In this document: positions 33,191 to 42,841 of the stretch, one piece after another
Layout of the letters: every line of letters starts with the position of its first letter
How positions within the stretch are numbered: position 1 is the stretch's first letter
From: Rhizobium sp. Root483D2
GTDB taxonomy: Bacteria > Pseudomonadota > Alphaproteobacteria > Rhizobiales > Rhizobiaceae
Direction of reading: 5' to 3'
NCBI RefSeq assembly: GCF_001426685.1
Contig: NZ_LMFB01000018.1
Coordinates: 70,574-134,573, forward strand
Length of the DNA: 64,000 nt
The notes under the pieces: generated by a model
What the model saw: only the letters and a program-made list of their open reading frames with translations
Told to the model about the DNA's origin: nothing
The model's database searches: none
Program-made: the position numbers and the translations under genes

Positions 33191-34384
33191 TTACGCTGCG
33201 GCCACGTCGCGTTCGACGATGGCTTTGGCGATCCGGCGGGCTTCGGCATCTACCGAAAAGACATCGTCCATTCCGGTTGCTGCCGGCGCTGCAACCAGCG
33301 CCTCCATCACGGTTTCGGTGATTTCCGCCATCTGCAGGAAGCCGACGCTGCCGTCGATAAACGCTTCCAAGGCCACCTCCTTGGCGCCATTCAGCACGGC
33401 GCTCTGCATGCCGCCGCGCTGCATCGCCAGCCGGGCAAGACGCAAGGCCGGGAAACGCTCTTCGTCCGGCGCTTCGAAATCCAGCCGCGAGAGTTTGGCA
33501 AAATCCAGCCGCTCGACATCGAGAGACGGCCGCGCCGGGTGCGACAGGGCATAGCCGATGGCGGTGCGCATATCCGGGCAGCCGAGCTGCGCCAGCACGG
33601 AACCGTCGCTATAGCCGACCATGGAATGGATGACCGATTGCGGATGGACGATCACTTCGATCTGGTCCGGCCGCATGCCGAAAAGATGCTTGGCCTCGAT
33701 CATCTCGAGCGCCTTGTTGAACATCGAGGCGCTGTCGATCGAGATCTTCAGGCCCATCGACCAGTTGGGATGGGCGCGCGCCGTAGCGGCGGTAACATCG
33801 CGCATCTCGGTCAGCGTGGAGCGACGGAAGGGGCCGCCGGATGCGGTAAGGATAATGCGCTCGACCGCATGGCGTTGATGTTCTTCCAGCACCTGATAGA
33901 TGGCATTGTGCTCGCTATCGACAGGCAAAAGCTTGCCGCCTCCGGATTGGACGGCGGCCACGAAGAGATCGCCGGCGGAGACCAGGCATTCCTTGTTGGC
34001 AAGCGCAATATCGGCGCCGCGCCGGGCTGCAGCCAGCGTCGGGGCGAGGCCCGCCGTGCCGACGATGGCGGCCATCACCCAGCCGGCATCGCGTTCGGCC
34101 GCTTCGATCAGGCCGCTGCGCCCGGCCGCGATCTCTATGCCGGTGCCTGCAAGTGCGGCTTTCAGATCGTGATACTGGGTCTCGTCGGCGGTCACGGCGA
34201 GTTCGGCGCCGCTTACCTTCGCCTGTTCGGCCAGGAGCGCGATATTGCCATTGCCGGTCACGGCGGCAATATCGAATGCATCGCGTCCGCCAAGCTGGCG
34301 GATGACGTCGAGCGTGTTGGTGCCGATCGAGCCCGTCGAGCCCAGAATGGTCAAGCGGCGTTTGCCTTGCGCGCCGGAGGTCAT
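33191..34384 (-). CDS. dxr: 1-deoxy-D-xylulose 5-phosphate reductoisomerase
   Basis: A 397-residue enzyme of the MEP isoprenoid pathway that converts DXP to 2-C-methylerythritol 4-phosphate with NADPH. It has the NADPH-binding ILGSTGSIGTNTLDVI, the active-site segments TASGGPFR and VDSEHNAIYQ, and HPQSVIHSMVGYSDGS. The ATG at 34384 follows GGGA; an in-frame TTG six bases earlier is less likely. It stands alone, away from the cdsA/uppS genes that often flank dxr, so a second copy elsewhere is possible. Confidence 0.93.
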   Translation of the reverse strand: MTSGAQGKRRLTILGSTGSIGTNTLDVIRQLGGRDAFDIAAVTGNGNIALLAEQAKVSGAELAVTADETQYHDLKAALAGTGIEIAAGRSGLIEAAERDAGWVMAAIVGTAGLAPTLAAARRGADIALANKECLVSAGDLFVAAVQSGGGKLLPVDSEHNAIYQVLEEHQRHAVERIILTASGGPFRRSTLTEMRDVTAATARAHPNWSMGLKISIDSASMFNKALEMIEAKHLFGMRPDQIEVIVHPQSVIHSMVGYSDGSVLAQLGCPDMRTAIGYALSHPARPSLDVERLDFAKLSRLDFEAPDEERFPALRLARLAMQRGGMQSAVLNGAKEVALEAFIDGSVGFLQMAEITETVMEALVAAPAATGMDDVFSVDAEARRIAKAIVERDVAAA

Positions 34385-34546
34385 GGCCAAATCCCGTTAT
34401 TTTTGTTTTCCTGTTAGCCTCTACAGGTGAAAGCCGATGCCAACAAGGGTAGCCTCGCTCCGGGTGGGGGCGATAGGGTCGCAGGTGCTGCGAATCACGG
34501 GCGCAGGGTGGGGCGGATCCTGCTCTTTGCCGGAAAGGATGTCCTC

Positions 34547-35260
34547 ATGCTGAAACTTGCGCTGTTTCTTTCCTGTTCCTGCGTCTTGATCGATGCGACA
34601 TCGGTTTCCACCGTTGCTGCCGAATCGGTGCCGTCCGAGCTGGTCGGCACATGGCTGGCCGAAGATATCGGCGGCGGCGGTGTCATCGATTTTCTGCAGA
34701 CAACGCTGGAAATCAATGATGACGGAACCTATTCCGGCTTTGCCGGCTGCAACAGTTACACCGGTACATTCGACCTGAAGGGCGGCGAGATCATTTTTGC
34801 GCCGGCGGGTGCGACACGCAAAATGTGCGTGCCGGCGGTGATGGACCAGGAGACGAAGTTTTTTGCGGCCCTGACGGCCGGCCTCTCGTTCAAGATTAAA
34901 GACACGAAGCTGGTTCTGAAAACGGCCGATGCGAAGACGGCACTGCGGCTTGCGCCGCATACCGTGTCCTCAGATGTGCTGATCAATATTCCCGGCGCCC
35001 GCACTGTCGAGCGGCAAGCCGTGCGTTACGATTGTGCGGGCCAGGCCGTTGCCGCCGACTATATCAATGCCGGTCCGGTTTCGCTGGTGACGCTGACCAT
35101 CGGCAGCGAGTTCGTCGTCGCCTCCAACGTGCTTTCGGGATCGGGTGCGAAATATGCGGGCGGACAATATGTCTGGTGGACGAAAGGCGAAAATGCGACG
35201 CTGATCGACACGATCAAGGGCGACAACGACCCGGGTATCGCCTGCTCCAAGGTGGAATAA
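34547..35260 (+). CDS. META domain-MliC fusion protein
   Basis: A 237-residue exported protein. After a signal peptide (cleavage near VAAE, residue ~26) comes a META/HslJ-like domain (about residues 30-140), with VGTWLAEDI and GFAGCNSYTGTF. The C-terminal part (about 150-237) resembles MliC, the membrane-bound inhibitor of C-type lysozyme, with VRYDC, SGSGAKYAGGQYVWWTKG and a late Cys that could pair with it. It could protect peptidoglycan from host lysozyme; this is inferred from the fold match. The start at 34547 gives a clean signal peptide. Confidence 0.75.
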   Translation: MLKLALFLSCSCVLIDATSVSTVAAESVPSELVGTWLAEDIGGGGVIDFLQTTLEINDDGTYSGFAGCNSYTGTFDLKGGEIIFAPAGATRKMCVPAVMDQETKFFAALTAGLSFKIKDTKLVLKTADAKTALRLAPHTVSSDVLINIPGARTVERQAVRYDCAGQAVAADYINAGPVSLVTLTIGSEFVVASNVLSGSGAKYAGGQYVWWTKGENATLIDTIKGDNDPGIACSKVE

Positions 35261-35265
35261 ACCCG

Positions 35266-36264
35266 TCAGGACGAGGCCTTGCGGCGGGTGATGAAGCTCA
35301 GGGCAAGGACGGCAAAGATCAAGAGGCCGGTGCCGACCTGTTGCCAGTAGAAGTTAAGCCCGGTGAGCAGGAGGCCGTTGGCAACGATGCCGAGCAGCAG
35401 CACGCCGAGCACGGTGCCTGGAATATTGGGACGGCCGAGGCGCGAGAGGGTGGTGCCGATGAAGGTCGCGCCGATCGCGTTGAGCAGGAAGGCGCTGCCG
35501 GACGAGGGAATGTAGACGGTGACCGTTGCAGACAGGATCAGCCCGGCCACCGCCGCAATCAGCCCGGCAAGGATGAAGGCGACGGCGACATGGGCGCGCG
35601 CCGCAATGCCGGAATAGCGCACGACACTTGCCAGAATACCAATTGCAAGCGCGACGCGGCCGAAGCGGGCGCGGGTGAGGACCACGGTGGCGCCGAGGAT
35701 GATGATGGCGGCGATGATGAGCGGAACCGGAATGCCGGCGATGGCGCCGCGTCCGAGAAAGCGAAAGGCTTCGGGAACGCCGGATGGCGGCAGATAGACC
35801 GGGTTGCCGCCATTGGTCAAAAGCTGCTGGATGCTGCGGCCAATGAACAGCGTGCCGAGCGTGGCCAGAAACGGCGAAATGCCGATGCCGGAAATCAGGA
35901 CCGCATTGAATGCGCCGACCGCTGCACCCGCGCCAAGACCGGCCAGGGCTGCGACGGCGACCGGTTGACCGGCAAGGACCAGCGAGACAAAGGCAAAGCT
36001 TGCAAAATCGACAGCCGTGCCGACCGACAGATCGATGCCGCCAACGGAGACGGCGAAGGTCATGGCGATGGCGACGATGGCCAGAAGTGTGAAGTTGTTG
36101 ACGAGAATGCTCTGCAGATTGGCGATGGTGAGAAATGTCGGGCTTGCGAAGGAGAAGATCGCAAACACCGTGATGAGGGCGAGCACGAGCGCATTGTTGA
36201 CGATCACGCCGGCGACGGCGCGAAAGGGTGTGGGTGCTTCGAGCGCCGGGGTCTGCAGGGTCAT
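35266..36264 (-). CDS. Rbs-type ABC importer permease (system 1, second permease)
   Basis: A 332-residue permease of the BPD_transp_2 (RbsC) family, with about nine or ten hydrophobic helices. It contains VGGIDLSVGTAV and a GATFIGTTLSRLGRPN segment typical of RbsC. It is the last gene of a four-gene minus-strand operon: binding protein, ATPase, permease, permease. The stop lies five bases from the convergent META-MliC gene. The substrate is not evident; the family transports sugars, but related systems carry other small polar compounds. Confidence 0.88.
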   Translation of the reverse strand: MTLQTPALEAPTPFRAVAGVIVNNALVLALITVFAIFSFASPTFLTIANLQSILVNNFTLLAIVAIAMTFAVSVGGIDLSVGTAVDFASFAFVSLVLAGQPVAVAALAGLGAGAAVGAFNAVLISGIGISPFLATLGTLFIGRSIQQLLTNGGNPVYLPPSGVPEAFRFLGRGAIAGIPVPLIIAAIIILGATVVLTRARFGRVALAIGILASVVRYSGIAARAHVAVAFILAGLIAAVAGLILSATVTVYIPSSGSAFLLNAIGATFIGTTLSRLGRPNIPGTVLGVLLLGIVANGLLLTGLNFYWQQVGTGLLIFAVLALSFITRRKASS

Positions 36265-36268
36265 GGGA

Positions 36269-37297
36269 TCAGGCCTCCTGCCTGCGCAGCAAGGTCGTTG
36301 CCGAAACGACGAGCAGGATCAGCACGCCCTGGACGCCGCTCACCAGTACGCTTGAAATGTTGAGAAGCTGGAAACCGTTGATGAGGAAACCGACGAACAA
36401 CGCCGACAGGAGAGTGCCGATCACCGTCGGCACAAGCCGCCGCGAGAAGACGGAGCCGAGCAGGGCGGTGACCACCACTGGCAGGAGCATCTCGCCGGAG
36501 CCCGTCGTGCTGCCGCTGAGATTGGAGACCGACAAAACACCGGCAAACCCGCCGCAGAGACCGCTGGCGACGAAGGCGCCTGCGACCAGCCGGCGAACCG
36601 GCAGGCCGGCGGCGCGGGCGGCATCTGGAAATTCGCCGACAGCGTAAAGCCGCAGCCCTGTCGCCGTGTATTGCACGATGGCGGCTGCAATCAGCGTGAA
36701 GACGAGAAGCACATAGGCGAGTGCCGGAATGCCCAGAGGACCGGAGGAGGACAGGGCGCTCAGCAGCGGCGTCGAGGCCGGAATGACGGTATTCTGCGTC
36801 AGCACCAGTTCGAGGCCGGCGACGATATTCATCACGGCGAGCGTTGCGAGCAGCGGCACGATGCCGGCGCCGACAACGGCGATGGCGTTGACCGCGCCGA
36901 TCAGGAGGCCGGTGAGAAGCGCTGCCGCAACTGCCGCCGCATCGCCATAGCCGAGTTGCGCTGCTGTCGCATAGACAGCGGCGCTCAGGCCCATATTGGC
37001 GGCGAGCGACAGGTCGATACCGCCGGTGACGACATTGGAGCCGCCGGCGATCAAAACGATGGTCAGGCCGATCGCAAGCACGCCCGAAATAGCCGACTGT
37101 CCCAGCACATTGCCGATATTGCCGACGCTGAGAAAATAGGGCGCGGTCAGCGAAAACACGAGCAGGATGGCGACGAAGGCAAGCAGGGACCCGGCGCGCA
37201 ACGCGCTGGCGGCGAGAGTGCCACCCCGGCCCGGCTTGGCTGATGGTTCGCCCGCTTTAAAATGGATGGCGGGGGCAAGCTGGATATCAACCGACAT
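36269..37297 (-). CDS. Rbs-type ABC importer permease (system 1, first permease)
   Basis: A 342-residue RbsC-family permease with GGIDLSLAANMG and GTLLSALFVGFLINGFQLL. Its start overlaps the end of the ATPase gene by 11 bases, and the next permease begins four bases after its stop, so the three are tightly coupled. Two different permeases suggest a heterodimeric channel instead of the usual homodimer. Confidence 0.88.
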   Translation of the reverse strand: MSVDIQLAPAIHFKAGEPSAKPGRGGTLAASALRAGSLLAFVAILLVFSLTAPYFLSVGNIGNVLGQSAISGVLAIGLTIVLIAGGSNVVTGGIDLSLAANMGLSAAVYATAAQLGYGDAAAVAAALLTGLLIGAVNAIAVVGAGIVPLLATLAVMNIVAGLELVLTQNTVIPASTPLLSALSSSGPLGIPALAYVLLVFTLIAAAIVQYTATGLRLYAVGEFPDAARAAGLPVRRLVAGAFVASGLCGGFAGVLSVSNLSGSTTGSGEMLLPVVVTALLGSVFSRRLVPTVIGTLLSALFVGFLINGFQLLNISSVLVSGVQGVLILLVVSATTLLRRQEA

Positions 37298-38825
37298 GAC
37301 GAAGAGCCTCTGAAGCGCCGGTGGATGCAGCCAGCAGGTCGTCCGGCGCGGTCTGCGACGAGACGAATTCTCGGATGATGCTGCCGCGGAAAAGCACGAG
37401 TATGCGATCGGTAATGCCGATCAGTTCGGACAGGTCGGACGACAGCACAATGATGCCAGCGCCACGGGCGGCGAGATCGCCGATGAGATTGTAGATCTCG
37501 ACCTTCGAGCCGATATCGACGCCGACCGTCGGCTCGTCCAGCAGGTAGATTTCGGAGTGGCGGCTCAGCCATTTAGCAATCGCCACTTTCTGCTGGTTGC
37601 CGCCCGAGAGCGTGCGCACCAGCGCGTCGCGGCCCGATGTCTTGATTTCGAGGCGGCGGATCAACTCATCCGCCTCCTGCCGTTCGCTGTTGAAATCCAG
37701 AAAGCCGAGGCGGGTGAAGCGTTTCAGCGACGAGAGCGTGATGTTCTCGGTGACGCTGAGATCGAGCGCCACGCCGTTGCCGCGCCGGTCTTCCGGGACA
37801 AGCGCCAGATGTTGATCGACGGCCTGTGCGGGGTTTGCGGAGCGTGCCGGTTTGCCGTCGATGCTGATCGCGCCGGATGTGGCGCTCTCCAGGCCGAACA
37901 GCGTGCGGATCAGGTCTTTTGCGCCGGAGCCGAGAAGGCCGGTCAGGCCGAGAACCTCGCCCCGCCGCAGCGTCAGGGAAATATCCTGGTATTTTCCATG
38001 CGACGAGAGGTTCTTGAGGGCAAGGATGTCCGTGCCGGGCGGGACGCTGCGTTTTGGAAACATGTCGGCGATATCGCGCGCCACCATCAGCCGGGCGATC
38101 GCCGCAGCCGAGGTTTCACGAAGCGGCAGGGTGGCGACATCTTCGCCATTGCGCAGCACCGTGACGGTGTCGCAGAGTTCTTCGATCTCGTTCAAATAAT
38201 GCGAGATGTAGATGATCGTCACGCCCTCATCGCGCAGGCGGCGGATCAGGCGGAAGAGGATATCGGCCTCGCGGCGCACAAGGGCTGCCGTCGGCTCGTC
38301 GAAAACAAGCACTTTGGGCTGGTCCAGCAGCGCGCGGGTGATCTGGACGATCTGTTTTTCGGCGGTGGAGAGTTCGCTGATCAGAGCGCTGTTGGGCAGC
38401 CGGACGCCGAAATAATCGCCGAGAATTTCACCGGCACGGCGCTGCATCAGGCGCCGGTCGAGAAAAGGCGTGCCGGCAATGCGTGGTTCGCGTCCAAGGA
38501 ACAGCGCTTCGCCGACCGTGAAGGTCGGAACGAGCAGGCGGTCCTGATGGATGAAATGGATGCCGAGTTCTTCAACGCGGTGCGGGGTCAGCTTGTCATA
38601 GGTCTGGCCATCGATTTCGATGCGGCCTTCGTCGGGCTGATGCAGGCCGGCCAGCAGTTTGATCAGCGTCGATTTCCCGGCACCGTTTTGGCCAACCAGG
38701 CCGTGGACCGTGCCGCGCTTGACGCGCAAGGAGGCATGGTTGAGCGCCAGCGCGCCATCAAAGCGCTTGACGATCCGGTCGAGATGAATGGCATCGCCGG
38801 TTCCGTCTCGTGAAGCTGCGCTCAT
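37287..38825 (-). CDS. Rbs-type ABC importer ATPase (system 1)
   Basis: A 512-residue tandem ATPase of the RbsA type. The first domain has Walker A GQNGAGKS and the variant signature LSTAEKQ; the second has a degenerate Walker A region (GLLGSGAKDL), a full LSGGNQQK signature and LLDEPTVGVD. This asymmetry is normal for RbsA-like proteins. The start at ATG 38825 follows GGGA; the open frame continues further upstream only without family similarity. Located between the binding-protein gene and the permeases. Confidence 0.9.
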   Translation of the reverse strand: MSAASRDGTGDAIHLDRIVKRFDGALALNHASLRVKRGTVHGLVGQNGAGKSTLIKLLAGLHQPDEGRIEIDGQTYDKLTPHRVEELGIHFIHQDRLLVPTFTVGEALFLGREPRIAGTPFLDRRLMQRRAGEILGDYFGVRLPNSALISELSTAEKQIVQITRALLDQPKVLVFDEPTAALVRREADILFRLIRRLRDEGVTIIYISHYLNEIEELCDTVTVLRNGEDVATLPLRETSAAAIARLMVARDIADMFPKRSVPPGTDILALKNLSSHGKYQDISLTLRRGEVLGLTGLLGSGAKDLIRTLFGLESATSGAISIDGKPARSANPAQAVDQHLALVPEDRRGNGVALDLSVTENITLSSLKRFTRLGFLDFNSERQEADELIRRLEIKTSGRDALVRTLSGGNQQKVAIAKWLSRHSEIYLLDEPTVGVDIGSKVEIYNLIGDLAARGAGIIVLSSDLSELIGITDRILVLFRGSIIREFVSSQTAPDDLLAASTGASEALRHVG

Positions 38826-38902
38826 GGCGAATTGTCCCGATGATCGACCCGTGTGGAAAGGCGACCCGGAACTTAACCGGATCGCCATGAGACATGATGG
38901 CG

Positions 38903-39916
38903 TTAGCCGATGCCGAGCTTCTTGGTGACTTCGTTGACATTCGCCTTGTTGGCGATCAGCGCGTGCACGTAGGTTTCGCGCGGCAATGTCTGGCCAGCGA
39001 GAAGCTTGGCGACATTCTGGATGGCCGTGCGGCCGATTTCGGCCGGCTGCTGCGCCACGTCGGCGCCCGCCGGCGAGTTCGGATCGGCCACCAGCTGCAG
39101 CACTTCCGGGCTGCCATCGACGCCGTATGTGCGGATCTCGGTGCGGCCAGCCGCGGTCAGGGCCTGCGTCGCGCCAAGCTGGGGAATATCCCAAGCCGAC
39201 CAGATCGCCTTGATCGAGCCCTTCTCCGGATATTTGTTGAGAAGTGCGGTGATCTGCGTGAAGGCGTCCTGAACCGTGTTCGGGATGACGTCGCGCAATT
39301 CCGGCTCAAGGATATTCACCTTGGGGAAATATTTGACGACATTGACCAGCTGGTCGTAGCGGATGGCGCAGGGCGTAACGCCGTAAAAGCCGTTGAACAC
39401 GACGATATTGCCTTCGCCGCCGATATCGGAGACAAGCTGCAGCGCCAGGTCCTTGCCGATACCCCAATTGTCCGAGGTGGTGTTGTTGATCGAATGAGTG
39501 GAACCGACATCGACTGTCAGTACCGGAATACCGGCGTCGCGGGCCTTTTTCAGCCAGGGATCGATGACGCTGAGCGTTCCAAGGATCTGGACGATCGCAT
39601 CCGGCTTCTGGGCAATCAGCGTCTGCAGCTGTGAGACGAGCTTGCCGTCATTGCGGCCGGCATCTACCGCGATCGGTTCGCCGCCGAGACGTTTCACTTC
39701 CTCGATCTGGGCATTGTAAGCCTGAAGGTCGAAGAAGTGATCCGTGCCGGTGGCGCTGATGCCGATGCGCTTGCCCTTGAGCGAAAGCTCTCCATCCGCT
39801 GCTGCCGCTGTCCGGCTGCCAATCAGGCTCGCACCGGCCAGTGCCGCACCCGCAACGGCCGAGAGTTTCAAAAGGTCGCGGCGGCCGACGCCTGGTGCCG
39901 CTTTTTCCTGTGTCAT
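38903..39916 (-). CDS. Periplasmic binding protein (type 1), Tat-exported (system 1)
   Basis: A 337-residue binding protein of the ribose-binding fold. The N-terminus carries a twin-arginine signal (GRRDLLKLSAVAGAALAG), ending near TAAAADG. Folded or cofactor-bearing export is thus likely, which is unusual for an Rbs-type binding protein. Domain features include FFDLQAYNAQIEEVKRLGG and a conserved YGVDGSPE near the second lobe. The ATG at 39916 follows GGGGA. It heads the system-1 operon and is preceded at 39935-39947 by the TAATGTCTATAGA motif shared with its neighbours. Confidence 0.85.
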   Translation of the reverse strand: MTQEKAAPGVGRRDLLKLSAVAGAALAGASLIGSRTAAAADGELSLKGKRIGISATGTDHFFDLQAYNAQIEEVKRLGGEPIAVDAGRNDGKLVSQLQTLIAQKPDAIVQILGTLSVIDPWLKKARDAGIPVLTVDVGSTHSINNTTSDNWGIGKDLALQLVSDIGGEGNIVVFNGFYGVTPCAIRYDQLVNVVKYFPKVNILEPELRDVIPNTVQDAFTQITALLNKYPEKGSIKAIWSAWDIPQLGATQALTAAGRTEIRTYGVDGSPEVLQLVADPNSPAGADVAQQPAEIGRTAIQNVAKLLAGQTLPRETYVHALIANKANVNEVTKKLGIG

Positions 39917-39934
39917 GGTCAATCCCCGATTAAA

Positions 39935-39947
39935 TAATGTCTATAGA
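39935..39947 (-). promoter_or_regulatory. Shared TCTATA motif upstream of system 1
   Basis: TAATGTCTATAGA lies 19 bases before the binding-protein start codon. It matches TAATTTCTATAGA at 46841-46853 upstream of the SfnB-like gene in 12 of 13 bases, and is related to TATAGTCTATA at 42607-42617. It may be an operator or a -10 region. Confidence 0.4.
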
Positions 39948-40057
39948 ATAAGTGCATTGTTGCCAAAGCCGAGGAAGAAATTTCCAAAGATGACGCGGCG
40001 GCCGGAAAACTTGGCCGGGCAAGCCGCCAGACCGCGAAATCCCGGCAGCGGACAATG

Positions 40058-41107
40058 TCAGGACGAGATGCTGCGCCCCGTGCCATAGGTTAGCGCCAGG
40101 GCACCGACGAGGACGGCGCCCTTGACGAAGTCCTGCGTGTAATAGGGCGCATTGAGCATGGTCAGACCGTTGAGCAGAACGCCGACGAAGACAGCGCCGA
40201 CGATGGTGCCGAGCACATTCGGCCGCCGCTTTCCAAGGACCGCAAAGCCGATCAGCGCGGCTGCCACCGCGTCCATCAGCAGAGAGCCGCCGGAGGAGAC
40301 ATCGCCGCGCCCGACGCGGGCGGCAATGACGATGCCGCCGAGGGAGGCAAGCGTGCCGGAGATGACATAGGCGAGCGTCTTCAGCCGCGCCGTCGATGCG
40401 CCCGCCAGCCGCGTGGCCACTTCGTTGCCGCCGGTGGCAAACAGCAGGCGCCCAATGCGGGTGCGCTCCGTCAGAACGAACAGGGCGACGGCGACGAGCG
40501 CCATCAGCACGACAGATACCGGCACGATGCCGAACAGGCTGGAACGGCCGATCAGCAGGAAGGCGGGATCGTAGGCGCCGGTGGCTGTCGTGCCATCCGG
40601 CAGGATCAGCCCGGCGGAGATCGAGCGGCCGGCGGTCGGGATGAGCTGCAGGCCGGAGAGCAGAAACATCATCGACAACGTTGCCAGCAGATCGGGAACG
40701 CGCAGCCGGACGATGAGGAAGGCGTTGACGAGACCGATCAGCGCTCCAAAGGCGAGAACCAGCGGTACGGTGGCAAATGTATCGAGCCCCCAGACGATCA
40801 TGGCATAGCTGGCGGCCATGACGCTGGAGGCGGCAATCGCCCCGATCGAAAGATCGAAACCGCCGACGGCCAGCGTGACGGTAACGCCGGCCCCCAGGAT
40901 GGCGACGACGGCGACGGCCTGCAGGATGCTCATCAGATTGCCGAGATTGGCGAAGGCAGGCTCGGCCGTAGAAAAGCCGATGAGCAGTGCTGCCAGAAGG
41001 ATGAAGACGGCACCGGATCGCAAGGCGTTGCCGAGGTCTGCAAGCCGGGCCCAGCTGTTTGCGTTGCGCGGCTCAGGCGGCGCGGTTTCGTCAATGATCG
41101 AGGTCAT
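40058..41107 (-). CDS. Rbs-type ABC importer permease (system 2)
   Basis: A 349-residue RbsC-family permease with VGGFDLSIGAIAASSV and ARVGRGDVSSGGSLLMDAVAAALIG (read as two neighbouring segments). It is the only permease of system 2, so it probably works as a homodimer. Its ATG overlaps the stop of the ATPase gene by four bases (ATGA, 41104-41107). The matching binding protein is encoded divergently at 42945. Confidence 0.88.
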   Translation of the reverse strand: MTSIIDETAPPEPRNANSWARLADLGNALRSGAVFILLAALLIGFSTAEPAFANLGNLMSILQAVAVVAILGAGVTVTLAVGGFDLSIGAIAASSVMAASYAMIVWGLDTFATVPLVLAFGALIGLVNAFLIVRLRVPDLLATLSMMFLLSGLQLIPTAGRSISAGLILPDGTTATGAYDPAFLLIGRSSLFGIVPVSVVLMALVAVALFVLTERTRIGRLLFATGGNEVATRLAGASTARLKTLAYVISGTLASLGGIVIAARVGRGDVSSGGSLLMDAVAAALIGFAVLGKRRPNVLGTIVGAVFVGVLLNGLTMLNAPYYTQDFVKGAVLVGALALTYGTGRSISS

Positions 41108-42585
41108 GCATGTCTCTCCTGGGGGAGGCGGGATGGCGCGCCGTTGGGCGCTGCGGCAAGGCTGTGGTGGTCCATGACGAGAATACGGTCGGCAACCTCA
41201 TAGGCCTCCTCGGGGTCGGAGGTGGCAATCAGGGTGGCACGGTCGTTGCGGCTGCGGATCGCCTGGATAATATCGTGGCGGGCGCCGACATCGACGCCCT
41301 GGAAAGGTTCATCGAGCAACAGAAGCAGGCTCGGTTCCGCTTCCCAGCGGGCAAGAACCGCCTTTTGCTGGTTGCCGCCGGACAGCGACCCGATCGGCGC
41401 GTGCGGTCCGGACGCCTTGATGCGCAGGCGGTCGATCGCCTTTTCCGCTTCGCGCTGTTCGCGGCCGCCAAACAGCAGGCCGTGCGGGTACCATTTTGCC
41501 AGATGCGGCAGGCTGACGGTGGCTGCCAGAGAACTTCCCGGCCAGCCGGCTGGCATCAGCGAGGACCGGTGCCGGTCCTCTGCCGCCATGGCGACGCCGG
41601 TGGCAATAGCCTGCGCCGGTGTTGCCGGCCGGTGCCTGCGGCCGTGAAGATACATCTCTCCTGCGGTAAGCCGGCCAGCGCCGAAGATGGCGGAAAGCAG
41701 GCGGCTCTTGCCGGCACCCAGCACGCCGGTGATCGCCACCACTTCGCCAGTATGGACGGTAAGATCGAAAGGAATGGCGCCGGGTTTAAGCTGCGCATCG
41801 CGCATTTCAAAGACCGGCGGCCCCTCTGGAATACGTATGCCGGGCCGGGCCGATTGCAGCTTGCGGCCGATCATGGTCTCGATGGCGGCGTTGAAATCGA
41901 TGGGATGCTGGAAGGCACCGGCGACCGCGCCACCGCGCATCACCAGGACCCGATTGGCGATCGCCTGCAGATCGGCAGTGCGATGCGAAATATAGAGAAT
42001 GGCAAGGCCGCCGTCGCGCAGGCGCTTGAGAATGTCGAACAGGCGCTGGCTTTCGGCGATCGACAGGCTGGCCGTCGGTTCGTCGAGGATCAGCAGGTCT
42101 GCCCGGTCGGCGAGCGCGCGGGCTATGGCCACCAGTTGCCGGTCTGCGGCGGTCAGATCGGCGAAGTCCCGGTCGAGCGGCAGATCGAAACCGGCGGTGT
42201 CGAGGATCGCCTGCGCCTGACGTCTGATCCCGGTGCGGGAGACGAAGAACGGCTGGCCGCGCTGGGTAAAGCGCGTCAGAAGCAGCGTATCTGCAACAGT
42301 AAGCCCGGCAGCACCGACCAGGTCTGTCGATTGATGAACCGTGACCACGCCGGCGGCGGCAGCGTCGGCGGGGGTGCGTGGCGTATAGGCCTGTCCGTTC
42401 AGCGTGATCGTGCCGCTATCGGCCGGCAGGACGCCGGAGAGGATTTTGACCAGCGTCGATTTGCCGGCGCCATTCGCCCCCATCAGCGCGACGATCTCGC
42501 CTGCGTCAATTGTCAGCGTCGCGTTCGCGAGAGCGCGCGTGGACTGAAAGCTGCGGCTGAGCGCATCGACCTGGAGCAACGGCAT
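41104..42585 (-). CDS. Rbs-type ABC importer ATPase (system 2)
   Basis: A 493-residue tandem ATPase. Domain 1 has Walker A GANGAGKS, the variant signature LTAADRQ and LILDEPTASL; domain 2 has GVLGAGKS, LSGGNQQK and LLLDEPFQGVD. It begins the minus-strand operon of system 2 and is divergent from the binding-protein gene. The TATAGTCTATA motif lies 22-32 bases before its start. Confidence 0.9.
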   Translation of the reverse strand: MPLLQVDALSRSFQSTRALANATLTIDAGEIVALMGANGAGKSTLVKILSGVLPADSGTITLNGQAYTPRTPADAAAAGVVTVHQSTDLVGAAGLTVADTLLLTRFTQRGQPFFVSRTGIRRQAQAILDTAGFDLPLDRDFADLTAADRQLVAIARALADRADLLILDEPTASLSIAESQRLFDILKRLRDGGLAILYISHRTADLQAIANRVLVMRGGAVAGAFQHPIDFNAAIETMIGRKLQSARPGIRIPEGPPVFEMRDAQLKPGAIPFDLTVHTGEVVAITGVLGAGKSRLLSAIFGAGRLTAGEMYLHGRRHRPATPAQAIATGVAMAAEDRHRSSLMPAGWPGSSLAATVSLPHLAKWYPHGLLFGGREQREAEKAIDRLRIKASGPHAPIGSLSGGNQQKAVLARWEAEPSLLLLLDEPFQGVDVGARHDIIQAIRSRNDRATLIATSDPEEAYEVADRILVMDHHSLAAAPNGAPSRLPQERHA

Positions 42586-42606
42586 GACGGGAAATCCTGA
42601 AATGCT

Positions 42607-42617
42607 TATAGTCTATA
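42607..42617. promoter_or_regulatory. TATAG-T-CTATA palindrome
   Basis: A perfect five-base inverted repeat around one base, TATAGTCTATA, just upstream of the system-2 ATPase gene. Related sequences precede the other transcription units of the cluster, which suggests one common regulator. Confidence 0.45.
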
Positions 42618-42841
42618 TAATTTGTCATATATCAGTTGCCGATGACAGCCGTCGTGGCGGAACAGGTTTGCGAACAACCGGCTGCGGCGGTAATTTCTTT
42701 GCGGGTGGATAGGGGAAGGCAGAACGTTCACGCCGCCTGACTGAGAACAAGTGATATCGCGCGGCGCCGGTAGGACTTTGCCGCGCAGGGCAGTTGGCGC
42801 GAAACAGGTTTCTCCCCAACCGGCAAAAATGGGACTAATTA

